Shown: in pieces, positions 24,506 through 33,068 of the stretch
Numbering within the stretch: position 1 is the first letter of the stretch
How the letters are laid out: the number at the start of each line of letters is the position of its first letter
From: Picosynechococcus sp. PCC 7002
GTDB taxonomy: Bacteria; Cyanobacteriota; Cyanobacteriia; Cyanobacteriales; MRBY01
Assembly: GCF_963860125.1 (NCBI RefSeq)
Contig: NZ_CAWLFA010000001.1
Location: 434,001 to 498,000, forward strand
Length of the DNA: 64,000 bases
Direction: 5' to 3'
Notes under the pieces: model-generated
What the model was told of the DNA's origin: nothing
What the model saw: the letters and a program-made list of their open reading frames with translations, nothing else
Database searches by the model: none
Made by a program: the position numbers and the translations under genes

Positions 24506-26575
24506 TTAAGCCGTTTGCAATAGACCACTGTGACGAAGCAAAGGTTCTGTTTGCGGTTCCCGACCCCGGAATTTCTTGAAGACTTCCAAGGGATGGAGAC
24601 TGCCGCCTAGACCGAGGATCGTTTCGCGGAATTTTTTGCCCACATCGGCGATCGCCACCATATCTTCGAGACCAGCCTCTTCAAATGCCGCAAACGCATC
24701 TGCACTGAGCACTTCCGCCCACTTGTAGCTGTAATAGCCCGCTGCATAACCCCCAGCAAAGATATGACCAAAGGCACAGAGGAAAGAATCTTCTGGCAAT
24801 GGCTTCATCACTGTGGTGGTTTCAGCGAGACGGTTCCGTACCTGTTCCGGGGTTTCACCACTGGCTGGATCATATTTTGCGTGCAGTTCGATATCGAGCA
24901 AACTAAAGTGCAACTGTCGCAACATTGCCGAGCCACTCATATAGGTGCGAGCAGCCAGGAGTTTCTGGTAATAATGCTCTGGGAGCGTTTCGCCTGTTTC
25001 GTAATGCTTGGCCATGCCAAATAGGGTTTCCCGGTGGTAGCACCAATTTTCCATAAACTGACTGGGTAGCTCCACCGCATCCCACTCGACATTATTGATG
25101 CCCGCCGCCCCAGGGTAGTCCACGTGGGTCAACATATGCTGCAGCCCATGGCCAAACTCATGGAAGAGGGTTTCCACTTCCCCAAAGGTCATCAAACTGG
25201 GCTTGCCATCAACAGGGGGCGTCTGGTTACAAATCAGATAGGCCACAGGTAGACGAGTGACGGTGTGACCATTGACCACCATTTTGGCGCGACCCACACA
25301 ATCATTCATCCAAGCCCCACCGCGTTTTTCTGCCGGACGACTGTAGGGATCGAGGTAAAAACTGGCAATTTGTTCACCAGACTCGTCGTTAATTTTGAAA
25401 TAACGCACATCTTCATGCCATACGGGAGCTTCACCATCGGCAGCGGTGATTTCGACGGAAAACAAGCGTTGCGCTAGGCCAAACAAACCCTCTAGCACCC
25501 GCCCAAGGGAAAAGTAAGGGCGCAATTCTTCGGCATTAAACCCAAATTTTGCTTCCTTTTGTTTCTCAGACCAATAGGCGATATCCCAATGTTTCAACTC
25601 CGGTTGTCCTGAAAAAGTCGTGAGTTCAGCCAATTCCTTTTTCGCGGCGGTAAAGCTCACTTGACGCAACTCTTCCATCAAGTTTTCTACGGCTTCGACG
25701 TTGGGAGCCATCTTCCGGGCCAGACTCAGTTCGGCGTAATTTTCAAAGCCTAAAATTTGGGCCTTTTGTTTACGTAACTCAAGGATGCGATCAATGTGGG
25801 GGTGGTTATCAAATTCCCCAGAAGAAGCCTTCGAGACTGCCGCTTTGTAGACTTTTTCCCGCAGTTCCCGGTTTTCGGCATATTTCAAAAAGGGGAGATA
25901 GCTGGGGTAGTCAAGGGTGATCACCCAGGGGCCATTTTCTGGGGTCGCATTTTCTTCCCCTTCACTGCGGGCGGTTTGGGCGGCGAGACTCAGGGCGCTA
26001 TCGGGTAAACCTGCCACATCTTCTTTATTGGTCAGTTTGAGCTTAAAGGCCTTGGTCGCATCGAGGACATTATTTGAAAATTTCGTCGAAAGATCCGCCA
26101 GTTCCAATTGGATCGCGTTGAATTTCTCTTTGGTTTCTCCTTCCAGACTTACCCCAGCGAGTTCGGCTTCCTTGAGGGCAGTTTCGATAATCCGTTGCTG
26201 GACGGGTTCTAGTTTGTCCCATTGGTCACTTTCGCGGATCGCTTTGTAACCTTCATAGATGGGGCGACTTTGGCTCCAGCGGTTGATAAACTGCACCACG
26301 GCGGGTTGCATTTTTTCGTAGGCAGCGCGCAGTTCTGTACTGTTTTTGACGCTCATCAGATGACCGATCACCCCCCAAGTCCACATCAGTTTTTCTTCGA
26401 GCTGAGTGAGGGGTTCGACAAAGTCTGTCCAGGTGGGTTTGAGGTTCGTCTCAAGATCGCTAACCTGTTGCTCTAGTTCCGTCAGGAGGGTCGTCACAGC
26501 GGGTTCAACGTGTTCTGCCTTGATCTCAGCGAAGGGGGGCAGACCATGGCCGATGAGGAGGGGATTCTGGGTCAT
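24506..26575 (-). CDS. prlC: M3 family oligopeptidase (oligopeptidase A type)
   Basis: 689 residues, the length of oligopeptidase A. It starts MTQNPLLIGHGLPPFAEIKAEHVEPAV. The zinc-binding motif is TLFHEFGHGLQHML near residue 475, and the third ligand Glu lies in the following NNVEWDAVELPSQFMENW. This cytoplasmic metalloenzyme degrades short peptides, including cleaved signal peptides. It is transcribed divergently from the aminopeptidase gene at 26742, so the two peptide-degrading enzymes share a 166-base promoter region. Confidence 0.95.
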   Translation of the reverse strand: MTQNPLLIGHGLPPFAEIKAEHVEPAVTTLLTELEQQVSDLETNLKPTWTDFVEPLTQLEEKLMWTWGVIGHLMSVKNSTELRAAYEKMQPAVVQFINRWSQSRPIYEGYKAIRESDQWDKLEPVQQRIIETALKEAELAGVSLEGETKEKFNAIQLELADLSTKFSNNVLDATKAFKLKLTNKEDVAGLPDSALSLAAQTARSEGEENATPENGPWVITLDYPSYLPFLKYAENRELREKVYKAAVSKASSGEFDNHPHIDRILELRKQKAQILGFENYAELSLARKMAPNVEAVENLMEELRQVSFTAAKKELAELTTFSGQPELKHWDIAYWSEKQKEAKFGFNAEELRPYFSLGRVLEGLFGLAQRLFSVEITAADGEAPVWHEDVRYFKINDESGEQIASFYLDPYSRPAEKRGGAWMNDCVGRAKMVVNGHTVTRLPVAYLICNQTPPVDGKPSLMTFGEVETLFHEFGHGLQHMLTHVDYPGAAGINNVEWDAVELPSQFMENWCYHRETLFGMAKHYETGETLPEHYYQKLLAARTYMSGSAMLRQLHFSLLDIELHAKYDPASGETPEQVRNRLAETTTVMKPLPEDSFLCAFGHIFAGGYAAGYYSYKWAEVLSADAFAAFEEAGLEDMVAIADVGKKFRETILGLGGSLHPLEVFKKFRGREPQTEPLLRHSGLLQTA

Positions 26576-26741
26576 ATGCGGTTGATTTTTCTGATGTTTA
26601 CGCTATTTCCCATTATGACAGCAAGTTTTTGGAGAAGGCAGTGGGGATATCTGGGCACGGTTAGCTGGCTATCCTACGGGATTGTTATGATTTGAAGCGA
26701 ATGAATTTTATGGGCGGCGATCGCCTTTTGAGCCTGAGGAT

Positions 26742-29333
26742 ATGTCGAGCAAAATGTCTGGAATTAATTTTGAAGCGTTTGTGGATACAGAAACGACCCG
26801 TTCTTTTGAGTTGCCCGGCGCAAAACCCCACTACAACCCCGACCGTCCGGGACAGGTAGAGCATATCTGTTTGGATTTGGATCTCGACATGACGGGGCGA
26901 TCGCTCTCCGGCACTTGCACGATTACCCTTGCGCCGGTGCGTTCTGGGGTGACGTCCCTAACCCTCGATGCGGTGGACATGGCCATTGAATCGGTAAGCA
27001 TCGGCAGCGTCAGTCAACCCTTTGATTATGATGGCGAAACCCTGAATATTCGCTTACTAAAACCCACCGCCACCGAAAAAATTGAGGTGGCGATCGCCTA
27101 CCGGTTAACGGAACCCCAACGGGGCATTTATTTCATTCAACCGGACGACCATTACCCTGATAAGCCGGTGCAGGTGTGGACCCAAGGGGAAGATGAAGAT
27201 TCCCGCTTTTGGTTTCCCTGTTTCGACTATCCCGGACAGCTTGCTACCTCTGAACTGAAAATTCGCGTGGCTAATCCCTATCGGGCCATTTCCAATGGGG
27301 AATTAATCAGCAGCGAGGAACAAGGGGGAAAAACGGAATATCACTGGTATCAAAAGGAAATTCACCCGTCATATTTAATCACCTTGGCCGTGGGTGATTT
27401 TGCTGAAACAAAAACCGAATGGCAAGGAATTCCCGTCCTTTACTACGTGGAAAAAGGGCGCGAAGCCGATGGCGATCGCAGCATGGGCAAAACGCCCCAG
27501 ATGATGGCTTTTCTCAGTCAAACCTACGGCTACCAATACCCATTCCCAAAATACGCCCAAGTGTGCGTCGATGACTTCATTTTCGGCGGCATGGAAAACA
27601 CATCTACCACCCTTTTAACGGATCGCTGTTTACTTGACGAACGGGCGAGCCTCGACGATCAACGCACCGAAACCCTCGTGTTACACGAGTTAGCCCACCA
27701 ATGGTTTGGCGATCTGGTGGTGATTAAACATTGGAGCCACGCCTGGATTAAAGAAGGGATGGCCACCTACGCCGAGGTACTCTGGACAGAACATGAATAT
27801 GGCAAACAAGAAGCAGCCTATTATCTCCTCGAACAGATGCGGAACTATCTCGACGAAGACAGCAGCCGTTACCGTCGCCCCATCGTCACCCATGTTTATC
27901 GTGCCCCCATTGAACTCTATGACCGCCACCTCTACGAAAAAGGCGCTTGCGTCTACCACATGATCCGCACGGTGTTGGGGGATAAATTGTTCTCAAAAGC
28001 AATTCAAAAGTTTGTCCAAAAACATGCCCACCAAACCGTCGAAACCGTTGATCTACTGCGGGCGATTGAAGAATCCACTGGGTTTAACCTGGCTCCACTT
28101 TTTGATCAATATGTCTTCCGGGGTGGCCATCCGGATTTTGAGGTGGCCTACAGTTGGGACGGGGAAAATGGTTTAGCAAAACTGACGGTCAAACAGACCC
28201 AAGGGAAAAAAGACGAAAAAGCCCTCTTTGATCTCAAAATTCCTGTTGCCTTTAACTATCTCGATGGGGAAACAGTCAGCCAAAAAACCTTTACCTTTAG
28301 GCTCAACGACGCGGAACATACCTTTTATATTCCCCTCGACCGGAAACCGGATTTTGTCAGCTTCGATGTGGGCAACCATTGGACAAAAACGGTGAAATTG
28401 TCCTACCCGATGGCGGAACTGAAAAATCAACTGACCCATGATCCCGATCCCATTTCTCGCGTTCAAGCAGCCGAGGCGATCGCCAAGGAAGGGAACCTCG
28501 AAGCGGTCAATACGTTGCAAACAGCTTTAACAACAGAAGCGTTTTGGGGTGTACGGGTAGAGATTGCCAAAGCCCTTGGGACGATCCAACTCAATCAAAC
28601 TGAGGATGTCCTGATGGCAGGTTTAAAGGATTCCCATCCCCGTGTCCGCCGGGCCACCCTATCTAGCCTCGGTAAGTTCAAAACCGAAAGTAGCTACGAA
28701 GCGATGAAAACTTTTCTCTTGGCAGGAGATGCCAGCTACTATACCGAAGCCGCCGCCGCCCGCACCCTAGGCGCAATGGTTGCTGTTGGTTTAACGGACA
28801 AAGCCGAGGCCACCCGTGACTTGCTTAACCAGATCCTCAAAACCCGCGCAGGTTGGAATGAAGTTGTCCGTGCCGGAGCAATTGGCGGACTCGCCGCGAT
28901 GAAAACCTCCCCCGAAGCCGTGGACGCGATCCTGCCCTACACCGAACTGGGCATCCCCCAACCACTACGCCTTGCCGCAATCCGGGCTCTAGGTACCGTC
29001 GCCAGTGGCCAAACCAACGACAAATTAGCAGTCATTCTCAATCGCTTAGAGGCGATCGCCAGGGAAACCTTCTTCCTCACCCAAGTTGCCATTGTGAGCG
29101 CCCTCGGCCAGATCGAAAATCCCAAAGCTGTTACGCTCCTCCAAACCTTGGCCAACCAAGCCCCCGACAAGCGCGTCCGCCAGCGGGCCGAGGAAACCGT
29201 GAGCAGCCTCCAGAAAAAGCTCAGCACCGACAAAGCGATTCAAGGATTGCGCGAAGACCTCGATAAACTGCGGGAAGACAACAAACAACTGCAAAGTCGC
29301 CTCGCCAAACTCGAAGCCCAGGGCAACCCTTAA
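26742..29333 (+). CDS. pepN: M1 family aminopeptidase with HEAT-like repeats
   Basis: 863 residues. The substrate motif GGMENTS near 282 and the zinc site HELAHQWFGDLVV...KEGMATYAE near 313-340 define an M1 zinc aminopeptidase. Residues about 560-830 form HEAT-like helical repeats (for example ISRVQAAEAIAKEGNLEAV, HPRVRRATLSSLG), followed by a C-terminal coiled coil (DKLREDNKQLQSRLAKLEAQ). It removes N-terminal residues from peptides. A second in-frame ATG lies four codons in; GAGGAT sits directly before the first. Divergent from prlC. Confidence 0.94.
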   Translation: MSSKMSGINFEAFVDTETTRSFELPGAKPHYNPDRPGQVEHICLDLDLDMTGRSLSGTCTITLAPVRSGVTSLTLDAVDMAIESVSIGSVSQPFDYDGETLNIRLLKPTATEKIEVAIAYRLTEPQRGIYFIQPDDHYPDKPVQVWTQGEDEDSRFWFPCFDYPGQLATSELKIRVANPYRAISNGELISSEEQGGKTEYHWYQKEIHPSYLITLAVGDFAETKTEWQGIPVLYYVEKGREADGDRSMGKTPQMMAFLSQTYGYQYPFPKYAQVCVDDFIFGGMENTSTTLLTDRCLLDERASLDDQRTETLVLHELAHQWFGDLVVIKHWSHAWIKEGMATYAEVLWTEHEYGKQEAAYYLLEQMRNYLDEDSSRYRRPIVTHVYRAPIELYDRHLYEKGACVYHMIRTVLGDKLFSKAIQKFVQKHAHQTVETVDLLRAIEESTGFNLAPLFDQYVFRGGHPDFEVAYSWDGENGLAKLTVKQTQGKKDEKALFDLKIPVAFNYLDGETVSQKTFTFRLNDAEHTFYIPLDRKPDFVSFDVGNHWTKTVKLSYPMAELKNQLTHDPDPISRVQAAEAIAKEGNLEAVNTLQTALTTEAFWGVRVEIAKALGTIQLNQTEDVLMAGLKDSHPRVRRATLSSLGKFKTESSYEAMKTFLLAGDASYYTEAAAARTLGAMVAVGLTDKAEATRDLLNQILKTRAGWNEVVRAGAIGGLAAMKTSPEAVDAILPYTELGIPQPLRLAAIRALGTVASGQTNDKLAVILNRLEAIARETFFLTQVAIVSALGQIENPKAVTLLQTLANQAPDKRVRQRAEETVSSLQKKLSTDKAIQGLREDLDKLREDNKQLQSRLAKLEAQGNP

Positions 29334-29603
29334 CTGCACTTTTGGGGCGAACTTTCCGGGGCGATTTTGCGTCGAAAAAAATAAGTTGAATAGCCCAGCA
29401 ATTTGTCAACCACTTGGCGATCGCCCCAAGAATTATCCCAAGGCCGGATCCATTGGCGATCGCCCTCTGCCATTCCACAAAATCTACTTATCAATTCTTT
29501 AGACTCCGGACATCCGTGCTACCATCGGTAGTCAAAAAGGTGGCGAGGCAACATCATCCCTCATCATCTGCGGTGGAGGAGTTCAAGGAGTTTCCTAAAT
29601 CTT

Positions 29604-30677
29604 ATGGCCCAACTACAGTCCAGTCTATCCCCCAATACGAATCTCAGAATCGGCGTGATTGGCGTAGGCAACATGGGGCAACACCACACCCGTGTCCTTA
29701 GCCTCCTCAAAGATGTTGAACTCATTGGCGTCGCGGATCTCAACGTTGAACGCGGCTTAGACCTCGCCAGTAAATATCGCATCCGTTACTTTGAGGACTA
29801 CCACGCCCTACTGCCCCTCGTCGATGCGGTTTGCATTGCGGTTCCTACCAAGCTCCATTACCAAGTGGGCCTAGAGTGCATGGCAGCGGGCAAACACGTG
29901 ATGATCGAAAAACCCATTGCGGCGAGTATTAGTGAAGCCGAAGCCCTCGTCAATGCAGCCGCCGAACATAACGTGATCCTCCAAGTTGGCCACATCGAAC
30001 GGTTTAATCCCGCCTTCCAAGAACTGAGTAAAGTGCTCAAAACCGAAAAGCTCTTGGCGATCGAAGCCCATCGCATGAGTCCCTATTCCCAACGGGCAAA
30101 TGATGTTTCCGTCGTCTTGGATTTAATGATCCATGACATTGACCTGCTCCTAGAAATGGCAGCTTCTCCGGTGGTCCAACTGACAGCCACGGGTTCAAAA
30201 AAAGACGATTCTAACCACTTAGATTACGTAACGGCCACCTTAAATTTCGCCAATGGCATCGTGGCCACCCTCACGGCAAGCAAAGTCACCCACCGCAAAA
30301 TCCGCACGATCGCCGCCCACTGCCAGAATTCCCTCACCGAAGCCGATTTTCTCAATAACGAGATCGAAATTCACCGCCAAACCACCGCCAATTACACCAC
30401 CGACTATGGCCAAGTTCTTTATCGTCAGGATGGTTTGATCGAGCAGGTTTACACCAGTAATATCGAACCGCTCCACGCCGAACTCGAACATTTCGTTCAA
30501 TGTGTCCGGGGGGGCGAACAACCTTCCGTCGGGGGAGAACAGGCGTTAAAAGCCCTCCGCCTTGCGAGCTTGATTGAACAAAGCGCCCTGGATGGCAAAG
30601 TCTGGAAAGAGGCTGATCGCCATTACCAACACCTCAATAAGCCGAAGACCATCGTCACGCCCCTCTCCGTTTCTTGA
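29604..30677 (+). CDS. Gfo/Idh/MocA family NAD(P)-dependent oxidoreductase
   Basis: 357 residues. A Rossmann dinucleotide motif, IGVIGVGNMGQHHTRVL, lies at about 16-32. The EKP catalytic motif, HVMIEKPIAASISEAEALV, lies near 98. HIERFNPAF and SVVLDLMIHDIDLLL give the substrate-side His and Asp. These enzymes oxidise or reduce cyclic sugars and inositols; in glycan pathways some make UDP-sugar derivatives. The substrate is not predictable. It is not adjacent to glycan genes here. The 270-base gap before it contains two HIP1 sites and no open frame that I support. Confidence 0.92.
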   Translation: MAQLQSSLSPNTNLRIGVIGVGNMGQHHTRVLSLLKDVELIGVADLNVERGLDLASKYRIRYFEDYHALLPLVDAVCIAVPTKLHYQVGLECMAAGKHVMIEKPIAASISEAEALVNAAAEHNVILQVGHIERFNPAFQELSKVLKTEKLLAIEAHRMSPYSQRANDVSVVLDLMIHDIDLLLEMAASPVVQLTATGSKKDDSNHLDYVTATLNFANGIVATLTASKVTHRKIRTIAAHCQNSLTEADFLNNEIEIHRQTTANYTTDYGQVLYRQDGLIEQVYTSNIEPLHAELEHFVQCVRGGEQPSVGGEQALKALRLASLIEQSALDGKVWKEADRHYQHLNKPKTIVTPLSVS

Positions 30678-30779
30678 TATTTTGCGTTTTCGATGCGTGA
30701 AGGGGCGCAGTTTTCGCTACCCTTAATAGATAAATAATCATCCTTTGACTTTAGCGGGTAAGGAGCCGCTGCACTGACT

Positions 30780-30917
30780 ATGTCTGATCTCAATCGTGGC
30801 ATCATGAAATTTGACGGCGCAGATAAACCCATCGTCGTCGCCGTTTCTGCTGTTTTAGTTTTAGGGGCGATCGCCGCCCTGGTGATCTGGGGTCTCACAA
30901 CCGCCTATTCGTTCTAA
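30780..30917 (+). CDS. Small single-span membrane protein
   Basis: A 45-residue frame from the ATG at 30780, with AGGAG 14 bases upstream (30761-30765). It begins MSDLNRGIMKFDGADKP, followed by one hydrophobic segment from about residue 18 to 40 and a short tail TTAYSF. The even, alanine- and valine-rich span and short soluble head resemble the small subunits of photosynthetic or NDH complexes. I cannot assign it to a named one. It sits between the oxidoreductase and CNNM genes on the same strand. The coding call is based on ribosome site, codon use and composition. Confidence 0.7.
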   Translation: MSDLNRGIMKFDGADKPIVVAVSAVLVLGAIAALVIWGLTTAYSF

Positions 30918-30952
30918 ACTAATCCAGTCACCTCTAGCTCCTACGACACACT

Positions 30953-32071
30953 TTGAATTTCCTGTTTGCGATCGCCGCCGCTGAATCTAGCAAACCAAGC
31001 CCCCTATTGGGGGAAATCTGGCTTGATCTCGCTGTTTTGGTGGTCATGATTTGCCTATCTGCTTTTTTCTCAGGTTCTGAGACTGCCATTACCGCCTTTG
31101 ACAACCTCAAACTCGAAGGACTAATTAAGCGCCAAGGCGATCCCCAGGGCATTTTCCGGATTGTCCTCAAAAACCGGACGCGATTTATCACAACCCTGCT
31201 GCTGGGAAACAACCTCGTCAATAACTTCTCAGCGATTCTCACTAGTAACCTCTTCGCGATTTGGCTAGGGAACGCTGGGATCGGCATTGCGACGGCTGTC
31301 GTCACCATCGTCGTCCTCATTTTTGCAGAGATCACCCCCAAGTCCCTCGCCATCCTCAATGTGCGCTCGGCTTTTACCTTCGTTGTGCCGCCCATCTATT
31401 GGCTGTCGCGTATTCTGTCGTCCTTGGGGATCATTTATATCTTTGAAACCATCACCGAAAAAACGATCAAGATCTTTGAAGGCCGCCAAAATAAAAATTC
31501 TCCCACCAGCGAAACCCTCACTGAACTGCAACTGATGATTGAAATCCTAGGAGGGAAAGGCAAGCTTGATCTGCAACGCCGCCGCATTTTGGGAAATGCT
31601 CTCCTCCTCGATGAAATGATGGTCAAAGATGTGGTTAAGCCACGCATCGATATGCAAACCATCGCCCACGATGCCACCCTCCAGGAGCTGGTCAACCTCT
31701 GCCTCGAAACGGGCTACACCCGCATTCCTGTCCAAGAACAATCCAAAGACCACATCATCGGCATCGTTAACCTTAAACAAGCCCTTAAGGGTCTCCATGC
31801 TCCAGAATCTCCCCAGACCCAAACCCCAGCAATTGTCCGTTCCGTGATGGATACGCCCGTTTATATCCCTGAAACGAAGCGGGTAGCAGATCTGCTCAAA
31901 GAAATGCTCCAACAACGCCTCCACATCGCCATTGTCGTTGATGAGTATGGGGGCACAGTGGGCCTTGTCACCCTAGAAGATTTACTCGAAGAGCTGGTGG
32001 GTGAAATTTATGATGAGAGTGATTATGCTCCCCGCGAACCGGGTTTACCAAGCCGTTTTTCTGATCGATAA
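30953..32071 (+). CDS. CNNM/CorC-family membrane protein with CBS pair
   Basis: 372 residues from a TTG at 30953. An internal ATG (MICLSAFFSGSETA, residue 32) is possible but would cut the first membrane helix. Residues about 20-190 are the DUF21/CNNM membrane domain with FFSGSETAITAF and FAEITPKSLA. Two CBS motifs follow (VKDVVKPRIDMQTI; VVDEYGGTVGLVTLEDLLEELVGEI). The usual C-terminal CorC_HlyC domain is missing: the protein ends about 15 residues after EIYDESD. The family is implicated in Mg2+ or other cation transport. Confidence 0.88.
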   Translation: MNFLFAIAAAESSKPSPLLGEIWLDLAVLVVMICLSAFFSGSETAITAFDNLKLEGLIKRQGDPQGIFRIVLKNRTRFITTLLLGNNLVNNFSAILTSNLFAIWLGNAGIGIATAVVTIVVLIFAEITPKSLAILNVRSAFTFVVPPIYWLSRILSSLGIIYIFETITEKTIKIFEGRQNKNSPTSETLTELQLMIEILGGKGKLDLQRRRILGNALLLDEMMVKDVVKPRIDMQTIAHDATLQELVNLCLETGYTRIPVQEQSKDHIIGIVNLKQALKGLHAPESPQTQTPAIVRSVMDTPVYIPETKRVADLLKEMLQQRLHIAIVVDEYGGTVGLVTLEDLLEELVGEIYDESDYAPREPGLPSRFSDR

Positions 32072-32112
32072 AGGTTGGGTTGGGGGTCTGTTAGAAAAAA
32101 TTGGCGATCGCC

Positions 32113-32140
32113 TTGCAATATTTTATTTTTATGCTAGGAT
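32113..32140 (+). promoter_or_regulatory. Candidate promoter of the tRNA pair
   Basis: TTGCAA at 32113-32118 and TAGGAT at 32135-32140 are separated by 16 bases and stand 25 bases before the mature tRNA-Tyr. Their spacing and placement fit a sigma-70 type promoter. No experimental support. Confidence 0.4.
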
Positions 32141-32165
32141 TGATAACTGTGAAAACAAAAAACGT

Positions 32166-32250
32166 GGGTCGGTGCCCGAGTGGTTAATGGGGGCGGACTG
32201 TAAATCCGCTGACTATGTCTACGCTGGTTCGAATCCAGCTCGGCCCACCA
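32166..32250 (+). tRNA. trnY-GUA: tRNA-Tyr (GUA)
   Basis: 85 bases including an encoded CCA. The acceptor GGGTCGG pairs with TCGGCCC (with T-G and G-T pairs). The anticodon loop CTGTAAA presents GTA at 32200-32202. A long class II variable arm (GACTATGTC region) and the TTCGAATC T-loop are present. It is followed 4 bases later by tRNA-Thr. Confidence 0.97.
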
Positions 32251-32254
32251 CATT

Positions 32255-32326
<72 letters not shown>

Positions 32327-32495
32327 TCTTAAAAGAATTAATTGTTAACCAGTATAAAAAGCGTTTGAATACTCGCTTGAATTATTATTCCTTCGGATAT
32401 CTGCCGTTGCCGCAATCTTTTGTTTTTCTTTAGGATTAATAGGGGCGCACCAGGTTTACCCATCGCCCTGCCAAACTGAGTTATTCTAAGCATCT

Positions 32496-32639
32496 ATGAC
32501 TGAGAACCAAAAGACCCAACCAGCACCGACCCAGGAAACCACAACGACATCAGAAAAGGTGCTGTGTCCCCATTGCAAACGCACCGCAACCAATGGCATT
32601 AAATGTAAGGGGATCTGTGTCGCCGATAGTGATTATTAA
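32496..32639 (+). CDS. Small zinc-ribbon protein
   Basis: A 47-residue frame from the ATG at 32496. The N-terminal half is Thr/Gln/Pro-rich and looks disordered. The C-terminal half reads CPHCKRTATNGIKCKGICVADSDY, with four cysteines as CxxC...CxxxC, a compact zinc-binding knuckle. The tidy cysteine spacing argues for a real gene. No function known to me. It lies downstream of the tRNA pair and convergent with the small membrane protein gene at 32651. Confidence 0.75.
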   Translation: MTENQKTQPAPTQETTTTSEKVLCPHCKRTATNGIKCKGICVADSDY

Positions 32640-32650
32640 TCGGTTGCAGC

Positions 32651-32902
32651 TCAAATCATAAAGGAAATACCATTTAAACTAATTAGCAGCAATAATAAAC
32701 CAAAATTTACCCACAATTCTTTTTTATAGGTATTCATCTTTTCCCCAAGAATGCGGGCTGTTTTTTGTTGTAAATAATGGCGCAATTTTAGGGGCAGTTT
32801 TTCGTAATATTGCCGATATTCCAGGGCCGTTAGCAGGACATTCCCAACGTTGTAGAGGGTGATGCCGAGGAGAATCCAGCGGTAAAGGTTATAGAAATTC
32901 AT
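32651..32902 (-). CDS. Small two-span membrane protein
   Basis: 83 residues. Hydrophobic segments are at about 7-25 (YRWILLGITLYNVGNVLLTAL) and 65-82 (VNFGLLLLLISLNGISFM). A basic stretch between them (LRHYLQQKTARILGEKMNTYKKE) suggests the loop is cytoplasmic. I do not recognise a family. It stands alone, convergent with the small zinc-ribbon gene and divergent from the kinase-like gene at 33069. Confidence 0.65.
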   Translation of the reverse strand: MNFYNLYRWILLGITLYNVGNVLLTALEYRQYYEKLPLKLRHYLQQKTARILGEKMNTYKKELWVNFGLLLLLISLNGISFMI

Positions 32903-33068
32903 TGCTTACAAAAATCTATGGCAGCCGGAGAACTAATCTGAAGTTGATGGCTGAGGGAAAAGAAATAGCGGGTAAAACCCCACTCGGTGATGTTCGGTTG
33001 TACTGCTTCTATTTTGGAAAAAATCCTTTTAGTATCAATATAACCTAGGGTCAGAAGAGAGCAATACT

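Noticed and set aside
26510..26695. 61-codon frame across the prlC start
   Set aside because: It overlaps the prlC N-terminus antisense and has no ribosome site; this region is needed for the divergent prlC and pepN promoters.
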